From an uncultured Desulfuromonas sp. (GTDB lineage Bacteria > Desulfobacterota > Desulfuromonadia > Desulfuromonadales > Desulfuromonadaceae): DNA of 64,000 nucleotides. The notes beneath the pieces are model-generated. The model ran no database searches and was not told the DNA's origin. It saw only the letters and a list, made by a program, of their open reading frames with translations. Each line of letters begins with the position of its first letter. The stretch's first letter is position 1. Shown here piece after piece: positions 1-8,704 of the stretch. Position numbers and translations under genes: made by a program. Location of the stretch: NCBI RefSeq assembly GCF_963678835.1, contig NZ_OY787470.1:620001-684000 (forward strand). The letters are read 5' to 3'.

Positions 1-2
1 CC

Positions 3-542
3 GGCTGGAACGACTCCTGGATGCACACGCCGGTTACCGTCGAGGTTTATAAAGCCGGCAGCGGCGGTGAGCCGACCGGTACAGCCCTGTACTCAAGAAC
101 AGTGAGAAACTGGGGTGCGGACAGCGCGGAACAGGAGATCTTGAAATTTGAAGCAGCCCTGCCGGTTGATATCGATGTCACGCAAGGGGATGTGGTCGTG
201 GTCTTTACCTTTGCCGACGCTGCCGCCACGGGCTTGCTGGGAACACCCGCCGACAGTGGAGGGCGGGCTTTGGTCAACAACGGCAATGGCTGGCAGGTTT
301 CCTCAACGGTTCCCACTGTAGCGGGGGTGTTTTTCAGCACGGATGAAGCGGAAACGTTCGACCGGGTCAACAACCTGTTGGGCGTGACGATTGATGCGCC
401 GTCCGGCGATTATACCGTGACCGTCAGGGGCTACAATGTTCCGCGGGGGCCGCAGCCGTTTGCGTTGGTGATCCGTGGCACCCAAGAGCCTGAGCCGCAA
501 TGGGGGCGTGACGTGTATCCATTCTGGCGGCAACGGCGTTAA
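3..542 (+). CDS. C-terminal end of a secreted protein (subtilase-like tail), 5' truncated
   Basis: The reading frame is open from the window edge, so the true start lies upstream and only about 179 residues are visible. The visible part is beta-rich (VTVEVYKAG, DVVVVFTFAD). It ends with DRVNNLLGVTIDAPSGDYTV and a phrase containing NVPRGPQPFALVIRG. That last pattern is typical of the beta-sandwich tail of secreted S8 (subtilisin-like) proteases and related exoproteins. No catalytic residues are in the visible part, so protease identity is inferred from the tail only; another exoprotein with the same C-terminal beta domain is possible. A bidirectional terminator follows directly. Confidence 0.6.
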   Translation, partial: GWNDSWMHTPVTVEVYKAGSGGEPTGTALYSRTVRNWGADSAEQEILKFEAALPVDIDVTQGDVVVVFTFADAAATGLLGTPADSGGRALVNNGNGWQVSSTVPTVAGVFFSTDEAETFDRVNNLLGVTIDAPSGDYTVTVRGYNVPRGPQPFALVIRGTQEPEPQWGRDVYPFWRQRR

Positions 543-564
543 CGCTGGTCATTGAGGATTCATG

Positions 565-602
565 ACAACGGGCCGTTCTGTTGAACAGAATCGGCCCGTT
601 GT
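565..602. terminator. Bidirectional rho-independent terminator
   Basis: An inverted repeat (ACAACGGGCCG...CGGCCCGTTGT with inner TTCTGTT/AACAGAA) lies between the convergent ends of the exoprotein gene (stop at 542) and the alkaline phosphatase gene (stop at 613). One unpaired base interrupts the stem. It can serve both strands. Confidence 0.75.
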
Positions 603-612
603 TGGTTGGAAC

Positions 613-2112
613 TTATTTCGCCAATACCGATTGCATGACCGGAAACAGATCAATGTTGTCCACATACGCTCCGCGAACCGGGTCGGTCGCGGTGGCGCGG
701 GCAGCCAGTTGTTCGGCGTTAGCACCACGGGCAAGCAGCGGCACCAGCGAGTTGGTGTGGCTGGTGTGATGCCATTCGAGGCCGGGCAGTTTTCCGGCAC
801 CGTTATTGGTGACCGGGTTCCAGCGCGGGTCGGAGTCTGGGCCGGTGAGGTAGCCGCATTCGTGATCGGCGGTAACCAGCACCAGGGTGTCCTGCCAGGA
901 GCTGTGTTGCTCTACCCAGTCGCAGACGGCGGCGACGGTGCGGTCGAAGTCGACCTGTTCTTCAATGAGGCGATCAGACTGGTTGTCGTGGCTGGCCCAG
1001 TCGATGGCACCGCCTTCGATCATCAAGAAGAAGCCCTGTTGATTGTTGTCGAGCACGTTGAGGGCGGCCTGACTCATTTCGACCAGGGTGGGAACCGTGG
1101 TGATCAGCGGCACAGTGTAGGGTTTAACTGTTTCTGTGGTCACGTGGCTGCCGTAATCGCCATCGCCTTCGAGTTTGCGCTCCTGTTGCAGGGTTTTGGC
1201 GATGCGCGGTACGCCGAGCAGACGCTTGGGCGTGGAGCCTTTCGCCAGGTTTTGAAATTCGTTGCGGCTTTCAATCAGGGTCCAGTGGTCGTCAATGCCG
1301 TCACCATCGGCATCGCCACCAACCGCCGCTTCCTGCAGTTGATGCCACAGCTTTTCACCACCAACATACTGGTAGCTTTCCGGTGTTGCCAGCAGTTGGC
1401 CATCATTGTCGTACCACGGATGGCCGCCGCCCATCAGTACGTCGACACCACTGTCGAGGATCATCTCACGGGCGATCTCTTCGTAGTTACGACGGCTGAC
1501 GTTATGCACAACAAAACCGGCCGGGGTGGCGTGGCTCAACGGCACACTGGTGACAATTCCGGTGGATTTCCCCTGCTTTTCAGCGATTTCCACAATGTTA
1601 TCCACAGGCTGACGTTGGCAATCCACACCCAGGCCAGCCCTGTAGGTCTTGGTGCCGCAGGCCAGAGCGGTAGCTGCGGCCGCGGAATCTGTGGCCCCTT
1701 CCTTGACGTTGGCGAAGCCGCTCCAAACCTGATCACCATCGTAGTTGCCACCATTGAGATAGGTGCTCATGGCCATTTTGACGTCAAAGTCACGGTAGGG
1801 TGGAGCGCTGGTTTTGCCTGTGCGGTAGAGACTGCCGGCGCGCAAGTGGTTGAAACCCATGCCGTCGCCAATGAGCAGGATCACGTTTTTGGCGTGGGAC
1901 GCTGGCGCTGTTTCGGCCTGTTGTGCGGGTGCCGTGGTTTCTGCCTCTACAACTGCGGTAGATGCGTGTTGCTCATTGTGTGCTGCGGCATGGTGGTTGG
2001 TTTCCGGTTCGCACTGATTATTGCAGCCGCTCAGCCAGGGCAGAGTGGCGAAGGTCAGAATAATAAGGGCATCGCGTAGCGGGCGATGATTTTTATGTTG
2101 TAAGATCATCAT
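613..2112 (-). CDS. Lipoprotein alkaline phosphatase (PhoA superfamily)
   Basis: A 499-residue phosphomonoesterase that releases phosphate from organic esters outside the cytoplasm. Family signatures are complete: the metal-binding IGDGMG near residue 80, the catalytic serine in TDSAAAATAL, the metal ligands in MIEGGAIDWASHDN and TADHECGYLTG, and the late histidine in EWHHTSHTN. The N-terminus has a hydrophobic stretch ending LSGC, a lipobox, so the protein is probably membrane-anchored rather than free periplasmic as in E. coli. It lies about 250 bp downstream of the phytase on the same strand, and a repeat element separates them. It may share the phosphate-scavenging role but need not be in the same transcript. 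Confidence 0.93.
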   Translation of the reverse strand: MMILQHKNHRPLRDALIILTFATLPWLSGCNNQCEPETNHHAAAHNEQHASTAVVEAETTAPAQQAETAPASHAKNVILLIGDGMGFNHLRAGSLYRTGKTSAPPYRDFDVKMAMSTYLNGGNYDGDQVWSGFANVKEGATDSAAAATALACGTKTYRAGLGVDCQRQPVDNIVEIAEKQGKSTGIVTSVPLSHATPAGFVVHNVSRRNYEEIAREMILDSGVDVLMGGGHPWYDNDGQLLATPESYQYVGGEKLWHQLQEAAVGGDADGDGIDDHWTLIESRNEFQNLAKGSTPKRLLGVPRIAKTLQQERKLEGDGDYGSHVTTETVKPYTVPLITTVPTLVEMSQAALNVLDNNQQGFFLMIEGGAIDWASHDNQSDRLIEEQVDFDRTVAAVCDWVEQHSSWQDTLVLVTADHECGYLTGPDSDPRWNPVTNNGAGKLPGLEWHHTSHTNSLVPLLARGANAEQLAARATATDPVRGAYVDNIDLFPVMQSVLAK

Positions 2113-2170
2113 GGTCCTATCCTATGAAATGCTTGGTGGAAAATTCAAGCGTGTCTTCGTGTTTCGTCTG

Positions 2171-2217
2171 GCAGGCTGTTGAAAAGGCCCGGACGGAACT
2201 TTTCCAACCACCTGCTA
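2171..2217. repeat. Short copy of the R2 dispersed repeat
   Basis: A GCAGGCTGTTGAAAAGG...CTTTTCCAACCACCTGCTA palindrome. The same ends bound longer (about 150 bp) copies at 52144, 54594, 59661 and 62215. Here only the hairpin end is present. Confidence 0.6.
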
Positions 2218-2246
2218 GTACGTCAGCATCATTGAAATTGTCCATT

Positions 2247-2326
2247 GTAGGAGCGGCTTCAGCCGCGAATTCCCATCATGAAAAGGAGTAATAACCAGAA
2301 CAATTCGCGAATAAATTTGCTCCTAC
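2247..2326 (+). repeat. REP-like palindromic element, copy 1
   Basis: About 80 bp made of two hairpins, GTAGGAGCGGCTTCAGCCGC... and ...TTCGCGAATAAATTTGCTCC, joined by CCATCATGAAAAGGA. Its outer ends GTAGGAGC and GCTCCTAC are inverted. Near-identical copies are at 18747, 19056, 38675, 48707 (inverted) and 62109. Confidence 0.85.
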
Positions 2327-2366
2327 AGGGGGTCACTCCGATGACAAAATTGAGTGTGCCCGAGCA

Positions 2367-3461
2367 CTACAGGTCATCACCGGCAATCTGCTCCCATTTG
2401 TAGATCTGGAAGGTGCAGTTGTCGGACATGGCGACAAACATCCCTTGGGGAAAATTTTTGCCCAACGGTGTCGACGTGGCCTCAGAGCCGTCACTTTCGC
2501 AGGTGGCCAGTTCCACCACCTTGAGCAGCGGATGGTGATGAGGATCGTCGGCCGTACCCTGACGGGGGTAGATGTGAAATTCGTTGGCATGCTGGTCGGA
2601 AACCAGAATGTACCCCTGGCCGTTGGGCTGGGTATAGATGGAGATCCCTTCGTGGTCGCCGGCAAACCCCTTGGTCGCAAACAGAGCCAGCTCTTTGTTG
2701 CCCTGCGATGGATCAGCGTAGTACTTGCGCACACCGACCCCTTCGTCGGAATAGTAGATGTAGCCCAGAGCAGCATCCACGGCAATGGCTTCGATTTCGT
2801 TGAGGCCGCTGAAGGTGCCGAAGCGGCGCACCAGGGTGGCGCTGAGTTGGCCGTTGCCGTCGTCATGCAGCAGATACTGCCACAGATAGCTGCCGGAGGG
2901 GCCGTTTTTTCGGCCGACAATGGCGAAGATCGCCCCATCTGAGGGTCGTTTGTACAGGGAGATGCCCATCAGGGCGCGCTGATCTTCGCCCTGCTCGCCG
3001 ACAAACATATCGAGGCCACCGTTGTCGATGGCGGTCATATCCGGCAGGCTGAACACGCGTAGCTTGCTGGTCAGCCGTTCGGTGGCCACGGCAATATCCA
3101 CGGACTTGCCGCCCAGCATCAGGCCGTATTCAATGTCAACATTGTTGGGCCGCTTCAGGGCAACGGTCTTGTCTTTGAGCATGTGTCCTTTGAGGTCAAA
3201 TACGTACAGTCCGCCATTGCGATCCTTGTCAGTACCGACGATGAGACTTTTGGCCGCGTCGTGCGGGTTGATCCAGATGGCCGGGTCATCGGTGTCGTTA
3301 GGCGTCATGTCCGTGACCTTTTTCGGATGGATGATCGGTGTATCGCAGTTGCGTTGATACGGGGCGTCATCATCGGCGGTGACGAGCGCCGGTAGCCCCA
3401 GTGTCGTGACCAGCAGGGCCACGCTCAGGGTGCGGGTGAATGTTGTGAACACAGAATTCAT
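2367..3461 (-). CDS. Beta-propeller phytase (3-phytase family)
   Basis: A 364-residue secreted enzyme expected to hydrolyse myo-inositol hexakisphosphate (phytate) with calcium. Seen in sequence: a signal peptide (residues 1-29, ending LPALVTADD), the propeller entry DTDDPAIWINP, VGTDKDRNGGLYVFDLKG, NNVDIEYG, the acid-rich GLNEIEAIAVD and YYSDEGVGVRKYY blades, and FAGDHEGISIY. These acidic clusters are the calcium and phosphate sites of the beta-propeller phytase family. The start has a good ribosome site (GAGGAGC). It is the last gene of the TonB block, about 30 bp after tonB, implying co-transcription with the receptor machinery. Confidence 0.93.
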   Translation of the reverse strand: MNSVFTTFTRTLSVALLVTTLGLPALVTADDDAPYQRNCDTPIIHPKKVTDMTPNDTDDPAIWINPHDAAKSLIVGTDKDRNGGLYVFDLKGHMLKDKTVALKRPNNVDIEYGLMLGGKSVDIAVATERLTSKLRVFSLPDMTAIDNGGLDMFVGEQGEDQRALMGISLYKRPSDGAIFAIVGRKNGPSGSYLWQYLLHDDGNGQLSATLVRRFGTFSGLNEIEAIAVDAALGYIYYSDEGVGVRKYYADPSQGNKELALFATKGFAGDHEGISIYTQPNGQGYILVSDQHANEFHIYPRQGTADDPHHHPLLKVVELATCESDGSEATSTPLGKNFPQGMFVAMSDNCTFQIYKWEQIAGDDL

Positions 3462-3494
3462 TGCAAGCTCCTCAATATTTTTCTCAATTCAGGG

Positions 3495-4151
3495 TTAATT
3501 GATGGCAAAACGAATCGGCACGGTGATCCAGGTGGCCACGGCGGACTGATCAAGCATGCCGGGCTTGAAGCGCCAGCTCGCCACCGCCTGCAGCGCCGAT
3601 TGATCAAAGACGCCGGGCGGGTTGGCCTGCACAACGGACGCCTGATGGACCGAGCCATCGGTGGCGACGAGAAATTTCACCATCACCACGCCGCTGACTT
3701 TCTGTTGGCGCGCCTTGTATGGATACACCGGTTCGCGGCGGCTGATCACCTGCGGCATGGTGTCCACCTGGCTGATGTCAAACTCGCTCTGCGGGGCACT
3801 GACCGGGTTAAAGGCCATGCCGCCCAGTTTCATGTCGCTCACCGTCGCTTCGAATTGCGGTTGCGGCATCTGCATTGGCGGTGCCTTGGGTGGCGGTTGT
3901 TGACTGCGCGTCGGCAATGCCGGTGGTGTTTTCGGTAACTCCTTGGGCGGTGGCGGCTGCTTGTGCTGTTCCTCGGGGGGCGGAGGCGGCGGTGCCTGAC
4001 GCAGGTTGTTAAAGGTGAAGGCGCTGCGCGTGGTCTCTTCGTCGGCGTTGCCATCGATCTGCGACAACAGCGGAATCAACAGAAACAGCACCAGATTAGT
4101 GGCCACGGCAGCGGCCATGGCCGTGACGAGCAGGGGGCGCTTTTTTGCCAT
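3495..4151 (-). CDS. tonB: TonB-family energy transducer
   Basis: Couples the inner-membrane proton motor to an outer-membrane receptor. The start at 4151 (MAKKRPLL) is preferred over 4178: it lies 1 bp after the exbD stop and follows AAGGGGCC. This gives 218 residues. Order: one TM helix (about residues 8-28), a periplasmic proline/lysine/glutamine-rich linker (PPPPPPEEQHKQPPPP), then a TonB C-terminal domain with YPYKARQQKVSGVVMVKFLV and SWRFKP near the end. It sits in a tight exbB-exbD-tonB string with the TtpC-like gene upstream, which matches the TonB2-type systems of Vibrio and Shewanella. Confidence 0.93.
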   Translation of the reverse strand: MAKKRPLLVTAMAAAVATNLVLFLLIPLLSQIDGNADEETTRSAFTFNNLRQAPPPPPPEEQHKQPPPPKELPKTPPALPTRSQQPPPKAPPMQMPQPQFEATVSDMKLGGMAFNPVSAPQSEFDISQVDTMPQVISRREPVYPYKARQQKVSGVVMVKFLVATDGSVHQASVVQANPPGVFDQSALQAVASWRFKPGMLDQSAVATWITVPIRFAIN

Positions 4152-4152
4152 A

Positions 4153-4569
4153 TCAGGCCCCTTTTTTCGCCGCAACACTGAGGTTTTTCACCCCGGCCAG
4201 ACGACAGGCATCCAACACCTGGATCACCAGGCCGGAGCGGCTGCTGCGATCTGCGGCCAACACCACCGATCCGTTGGGGTTCTGCATCAGAAATCGCTCC
4301 ATATAGGACTGCACCGAGCGCACATCAATGGGCTTGCCTTCGATGACAACGATATTGTCGGCGGTGATGGCCAGCACCATGTTGGTGCTGTCACGTGTTT
4401 CAGCGGTCTGGGCGATGGGGCGCTGCACATCGACCCCGGCTTCGCGGACGAACGAGGTGGTGACGACAAAGAAAATCAGCAGAATGAAAATCATGTCGAT
4501 CAACGGCGACATGTTGAGTTCTGCGGGTTTGCGCCGCTGGCGGCGACTGAGACTGACTCGAGCCATCAT
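4153..4569 (-). CDS. exbD: ExbD biopolymer transport protein
   Basis: A 138-residue proton-channel partner of ExbB. A single TM helix near residues 20-42 contains the family aspartate (PLIDMIFILLIFF), followed by a periplasmic domain (GKPIDVRSVQSYM, VVLAADRSSRSG). The start overlaps the exbB stop by one base (TAATG), and its stop lies directly before tonB, so the genes are translationally coupled. TolR is the only close alternative; the TonB neighbour argues for ExbD. Confidence 0.95.
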   Translation of the reverse strand: MMARVSLSRRQRRKPAELNMSPLIDMIFILLIFFVVTTSFVREAGVDVQRPIAQTAETRDSTNMVLAITADNIVVIEGKPIDVRSVQSYMERFLMQNPNGSVVLAADRSSRSGLVIQVLDACRLAGVKNLSVAAKKGA

Positions 4570-5159
4570 TACAGCCCTCCTTGTTGCAGCAGACGCAGAC
4601 TGAAGCGCTGCATCCGCTCTTTCATCTGTTCGGCGCGGCGGTAGAGCAGGGCGCCGAGAATTAACCCCGGCACCGCGACCACCAGACCGGCCTGGGTGGT
4701 GATCAGGGCCTCGGAGATCCCGGCGGCCATGGCGCGGGCATTGCCGGTGCCGAACACGGAAATGACATTAAAGGTGGTGATCATGCCGCTGACCGTACCG
4801 AGCAGGCCCATCAACGGTGCGGCGCTGGCCAGCACCAGAATCGTGCCGATAAAACGATCCACTTCATTGCTCTGGCGTTGCTGCAACTGCAGCAAATGGT
4901 CGCGATCCAGGCTCTGGTGCTCGCGCAGCCAGATAAACTGGCGCAGGATGTTCTGTTGCCAGAAAGCACCGATGTAGCGTTGTTCAATCAGCGCCTGACG
5001 GCATTGTTTGAGGCTGACCTCTTCTCGGCGGGCCTGAAAAAACAGCAGCCCTTTGTAGAAGATCATCAGCCACATCACCAGCGAACTGACCAGCAGCGGC
5101 CACATCACCAGCCCGCCGTGGCGGATCATGTCAAGGCTTTCACCGAGCAGATCAGTCAT
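4569..5159 (-). CDS. exbB: ExbB proton channel protein (MotA/TolQ/ExbB family)
   Basis: A 196-residue inner-membrane protein with three TM segments (about residues 18-38, 105-130 and 150-172). It carries the family block PLMGLLGTVSGMITTFNVIS and GISEALITTQAGLVVAVPGL. It pairs with ExbD to use proton flow to energise TonB. It overlaps the upstream TtpC-like gene by 8 bases (that gene ends at 5152). It is the second channel-family protein in the operon, as in TonB2-type systems. Confidence 0.95.
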   Translation of the reverse strand: MTDLLGESLDMIRHGGLVMWPLLVSSLVMWLMIFYKGLLFFQARREEVSLKQCRQALIEQRYIGAFWQQNILRQFIWLREHQSLDRDHLLQLQQRQSNEVDRFIGTILVLASAAPLMGLLGTVSGMITTFNVISVFGTGNARAMAAGISEALITTQAGLVVAVPGLILGALLYRRAEQMKERMQRFSLRLLQQGGL

Positions 5160-6573
5160 GGTTGCTATCCTGCGGTTGCGGCGTGATGCGGCCGGTTTTC
5201 AGCAGGGTGATTTTGAACGCCGTGCCTTTTTCTTCCATGTCGCCAATCAACACATCCACGCGCCGCTCAAACAGGTGATGGAGCAGCATGATGGGGATGG
5301 CCACGGCCAGACCAACCTGAGTGGTGATCAATGCTTCGGAGATGCCACCGGACATCATTTTCGGGTCGCCGGTGCCGAACACGGTGATCACCTGGAAGGT
5401 GCTGATCATGCCGGTAACAGTCCCGAGCAGACCAAGCAGCGGGGCGATGGCCGCGAACATGGCCATGGTGGGCAGAAACTTTTCAAAGCGCGGCATCTGT
5501 TTCATCAAGGCTTCTTCAAGGGCGTTGTCGAGAACCTCCTGCGTCTGGCCGATCTGCTTCAGGCAACTGGCGAGGATCTGGCAGGTGGGGGCGTTTTTCT
5601 TCTCGCGGCAAAACATCTCACCCTCTTTGATCTGATCCAATTCCACATAGCGGGTGACCTGATGGAGGATGGTGTCGGAGTTGGCGCGAATGCGCAGGAA
5701 AAAAGCCAGACGCTCAGCAGCCAGCAGCAGAGCGATGACGCCGATAGCCAGAATCGGCCACACCAGAAAACCGCCCGATTCAAGCCATTCGCCGAAACTT
5801 TTGCTCTGGGTCATCTGCAGGAATACCGCGCCACCGGAGATATCCAGTGGCAGGTGGCTGTGCTCGCCACTGAAAAAGCGATCAATGGCATTCAGTGCTG
5901 GACCGGGAATCTCACCGGCGACCGCTACCAGTTCACGTCCGTCACTGTTGGCTTGCAGGTAACCGGCGTTGTCGCGGTCGCGGTAAACGGCCCCCAGCGC
6001 ACCGATACGGGCGATCTCGCCACGAACAACATTGCCGTCTTCGGCAAAAAATTCACCATTGCCCAGAGTGACTTGGCTGCCGGCTGTGGCATAGGCGCGA
6101 CACAGGGCTGTGAGGGCGCGAATTTCATCCATGCCCGGGAAGTTTTTCTTCTCGAGGATGGTATCAATGGTCTGCCGTTGTTGAGCAAATTGGGGACCCA
6201 GCGGACTGTGCTCAAAAAGGTCATTGACCCGTTTTGCCGCACCGAGAACCGTGCCCTGAATCCCTTCAATCTCTTCCTGTTCGGCAGCCAGTTCCTGATT
6301 GAGCTTCTGTTCAACTTTGCTCAGTTTAGCCAGAGCTTGCTGGGCGACGCTGAGCTGTTGTTTCTGTTGCTTTACTTTGCTGCGCAGTTGGCTGAGGGCC
6401 TTTTTTAGATCGGCTTCGTCCTGATGTATCAGCTGTTCGATCATGGCCGCGCGGGACAGCCCCTGCTGGTTCATGGTGGTCAGAGAATCGCTGATCTGCT
6501 GCCAGGAGGCGGCAAAAGCGCTGTGAGCAACCAGCAGCAGGGCTGCAATGACTAAAGTTTTCAATGTTTTCAT
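5152..6573 (-). CDS. ttpC: TtpC-like protein: periplasmic coiled-coil fused to an ExbB-type channel domain
   Basis: 473 residues. A signal peptide is followed by a long coiled-coil periplasmic region (about 25-270, rich in Q, K and E). A MotA/TolQ/ExbB domain follows, containing PLLGLLGTVTGMISTFQVIT and GISEALITTQVGLAVAIP. This architecture is that of TtpC, the extra component of the Vibrio TonB2 system. It is nearly twice the length of ordinary ExbB. It starts in a TAATG overlap with the DUF3450 gene and overlaps exbB at its end. The periplasmic arm is thought to contact TonB or the receptor across a wide periplasm; that role here is inferred. Confidence 0.88.
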   Translation of the reverse strand: MKTLKTLVIAALLLVAHSAFAASWQQISDSLTTMNQQGLSRAAMIEQLIHQDEADLKKALSQLRSKVKQQKQQLSVAQQALAKLSKVEQKLNQELAAEQEEIEGIQGTVLGAAKRVNDLFEHSPLGPQFAQQRQTIDTILEKKNFPGMDEIRALTALCRAYATAGSQVTLGNGEFFAEDGNVVRGEIARIGALGAVYRDRDNAGYLQANSDGRELVAVAGEIPGPALNAIDRFFSGEHSHLPLDISGGAVFLQMTQSKSFGEWLESGGFLVWPILAIGVIALLLAAERLAFFLRIRANSDTILHQVTRYVELDQIKEGEMFCREKKNAPTCQILASCLKQIGQTQEVLDNALEEALMKQMPRFEKFLPTMAMFAAIAPLLGLLGTVTGMISTFQVITVFGTGDPKMMSGGISEALITTQVGLAVAIPIMLLHHLFERRVDVLIGDMEEKGTAFKITLLKTGRITPQPQDSNHD

Positions 6574-7352
6574 TACACGCCCTCCGTGCTACGAACCGCT
6601 TCGGGCAGCGGCAGATCAATCAGTTCTGCGGCACGTTTTTGCTCAATGATGTCGATGGTGACGCGTACGGTGTCGCGATACGCTTCCGGCAACGGTTTCC
6701 ACACCCGCTCCTGCACATCCCACTGGCCGACTTTGTCGCCATTGAGACTAAGGTAAAACAGGCCGACGCGCCCCAGACGCAGCACCTGGACCATGGTGTC
6801 GCCGCTGGCCAGAGACAGGGTTTGTTCGGTGACTTCAACACTGTTGCCGTAGTCGGCTTCCACCTGCAACGCTTCGAGGACGCGGCGCAGTTTTTCACTC
6901 AGCGCCAGATCAGGGTCGGTAAGGGACTGGTCGAGAAATGCCAGACGTTCGCTGCGTTCCTGGTCAAGAAACGGCAGGTCCTTGGCGACATCGTTGTGCA
7001 GTTGTTCCACACTGCTGTCGAGAAACGGCTCCAGCTCTTTGCGCAGTAGGGTCATTTGTTGTTTTTGCCGTTTAAGGTCGGCAATGGTGGTCTGCTTGTG
7101 ATCAACGTATTGGCGGTATTTCTTGGTCTGAAAGCGGTTCCATTCCAGTTGGGTTTTCTGGTCGAGCAGATCGTTGACCAGGGCCTGACGTTGTTCGGAC
7201 CACTGTTCCACCTTGTCCTGAGTGGCGATTTCCCGTTTGAGGGTGGCGGTGCTTTGTTGTTGGATCTGTGCCGGGTCGGCAGCTAGAGCCTGCAGGGGCA
7301 GGGTGCTGATGGCCAGGGTCAGGCACAGGGTTTTCCATGCTGTGTTCATCAT
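6573..7352 (-). CDS. DUF3450 family periplasmic coiled-coil protein
   Basis: 259 residues: a signal peptide (ALAADPAQ cleavage region), then a long predicted coiled coil (about 30-130), then a small globular region with MVQVLRLGRVGLFYLS and WDVQERVWKPLPE. DUF3450 genes regularly stand directly ahead of ttpC in TonB2-type operons; their biochemical role is unknown. The overlap with the TtpC-like gene (TAATG) supports joint synthesis. A structural partner of the TtpC periplasmic arm is the most reasonable inference. Confidence 0.85.
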   Translation of the reverse strand: MMNTAWKTLCLTLAISTLPLQALAADPAQIQQQSTATLKREIATQDKVEQWSEQRQALVNDLLDQKTQLEWNRFQTKKYRQYVDHKQTTIADLKRQKQQMTLLRKELEPFLDSSVEQLHNDVAKDLPFLDQERSERLAFLDQSLTDPDLALSEKLRRVLEALQVEADYGNSVEVTEQTLSLASGDTMVQVLRLGRVGLFYLSLNGDKVGQWDVQERVWKPLPEAYRDTVRVTIDIIEQKRAAELIDLPLPEAVRSTEGV

Positions 7353-7417
7353 CGGTACTCCATCGTGTGTGACTGCATCAGGATCGTTTGCATCCTGAGA
7401 AAAATGAGCGGTTGTTT

Positions 7418-8632
7418 TTAGATTGCAGCGTTACTCTCCTGTTCGGCCTGGGCGAGGAGATCAAGGACATCCAGGGCGTTGCGGGCCTGAGACCGGAAAC
7501 GGCGGTCGCCGAGGGCCTGCTTAAAATGGGTGCGGGCCGTTTCCCATTGGCCCAGATGCCAGGCGGCATAGCCTTGCAGCAGGTGTTGCCGCGGGCGGGC
7601 TGTTGTCGGTGACAGCGCCAGAAGTTGTTGATAGCTGCCCCGGTCGTAGAGCAGTTGCGCCTTGAGGCTGTGCAGCTCACTGTTTTTCGGCGAGCGTTGC
7701 AGCGCCGCATCCACTTCAGCCAGGGCCTCGTCGTAGGCATAGCCCTGATGATAAAGGCGGGCAATCTTCAGGCTGTTTTTCGGGGTCGGGGTGTCTTTAT
7801 AGGCGCGTTTGAGCAGGTCGGCAGCGCGCAGCGGTGCTCTCAGGTAGCCGTAAAGCCCGGCCAGTTGCGTCAGATCGTCGCGGTTGTCGCCGTGCAGGCG
7901 CAGGGTAACTTCGAGGGCGGATGCCGCCTGTTTATACTTTTCCTGCTGCAGGGAAATCTGGGCTTTGAGGCGCCAGTAGGGCTCGTGCTCGGGTTGCTGG
8001 TGCAGCAGGCGGTCGAGAAGCTGTTGGCCCTGTTGCCACTCTTTGAGCTCAATGTGGCAGGAGAGCAGCAATTCGTACCAGTTGGCTTTGATTGTCGCCC
8101 CACTGATCAGGCTGGTCAGGCTTTGTTTGGCCTGGCGGTAATGTTCCCCCTGAATAAAGGCGACGGCAGACTGATAAAGAAGTTGGGGGTCTTTGGTCTG
8201 CTGTAATTGGTAGCTGTGGGCAAATTGACGTCCGGCCTGATCGTAATGGCCGTCGAGGTAATAGCAGGTGGCCAGATTGATCGACAGTTGAGCATCGTCC
8301 GGTTGCAGTTTCAGAGCCGTGGCAAAGGCCTCGGTGGCTTTTGGGTCATCATTTTGCTGGTGGTAGCAGGCGCCGAGCAGCGAGTAAAACGGGTACGGGA
8401 TATCGTCGGGATACTCGGTCATGTAACTGTGGATCATGGTGACGCATTGCTGTGCATCGCCAACCTGTAGCGCTTTTTGCGCCTGATACAGGTGCTTATT
8501 CTGACGGAAGGTCAGCTTGGCGTCGGCCGAGGTCGCCAGACCGCATACGAGCATCAGCAGCACAACTCCTGTGAGCCAGCGGTGGATTGTGTCTTGTGTG
8601 GGGGAAAAGAGAGTCACGTGTCTACCTGTCAT
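7418..8632 (-). CDS. Secreted TPR-repeat protein of the TonB operon
   Basis: Up to 404 residues: a signal peptide (VVLLMLVCGLATSADA) followed by at least eight tetratricopeptide-like helical repeats (for example AFATALKLQPDDAQLSINLA, ALAEVDAALQRSPKNSELHS). TPR proteins accompany ExbB2/ExbD2/TonB2 operons elsewhere, usually at the end; here it precedes DUF3450. The ATG at 8632 has no ribosome site. A GTG five codons later (8617) follows AGGTAG at good spacing and may be the true start. It is probably a periplasmic scaffold for the receptor-TonB complex. Confidence 0.82.
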   Translation of the reverse strand: MTGRHVTLFSPTQDTIHRWLTGVVLLMLVCGLATSADAKLTFRQNKHLYQAQKALQVGDAQQCVTMIHSYMTEYPDDIPYPFYSLLGACYHQQNDDPKATEAFATALKLQPDDAQLSINLATCYYLDGHYDQAGRQFAHSYQLQQTKDPQLLYQSAVAFIQGEHYRQAKQSLTSLISGATIKANWYELLLSCHIELKEWQQGQQLLDRLLHQQPEHEPYWRLKAQISLQQEKYKQAASALEVTLRLHGDNRDDLTQLAGLYGYLRAPLRAADLLKRAYKDTPTPKNSLKIARLYHQGYAYDEALAEVDAALQRSPKNSELHSLKAQLLYDRGSYQQLLALSPTTARPRQHLLQGYAAWHLGQWETARTHFKQALGDRRFRSQARNALDVLDLLAQAEQESNAAI

Positions 8633-8642
8633 TGTAAAACAA

Positions 8643-8669
8643 CCCGACCCCTGGCTGGCAGGGGTCGGG
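8643..8669 (-). terminator. Intercistronic hairpin, probable attenuator between receptor and TonB genes
   Basis: A perfect 10-bp stem (CCCGACCCCT/AGGGGTCGGG) with a 7-base loop, read on the minus strand and followed by TTGTTTTA. It lies just after the receptor stop and before the TPR start. It resembles a leaky terminator that would make more receptor mRNA than TonB-complex mRNA. Confidence 0.6.
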
Positions 8670-8704
8670 AGAGGCGAGGTGAAACCGCGTGTCGCTGATG
8701 CGGT

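Noticed and set aside
562-2079. Long plus-strand frame of about 505 codons
   Set aside because: Antisense to the alkaline phosphatase, whose motifs are complete; it lacks a ribosome site and any family resemblance.
5128-6408. Long plus-strand frame opposite the TtpC-like gene
   Set aside because: Shadow of a clear ExbB-type gene; composition is low-information Gly/Gln-rich.
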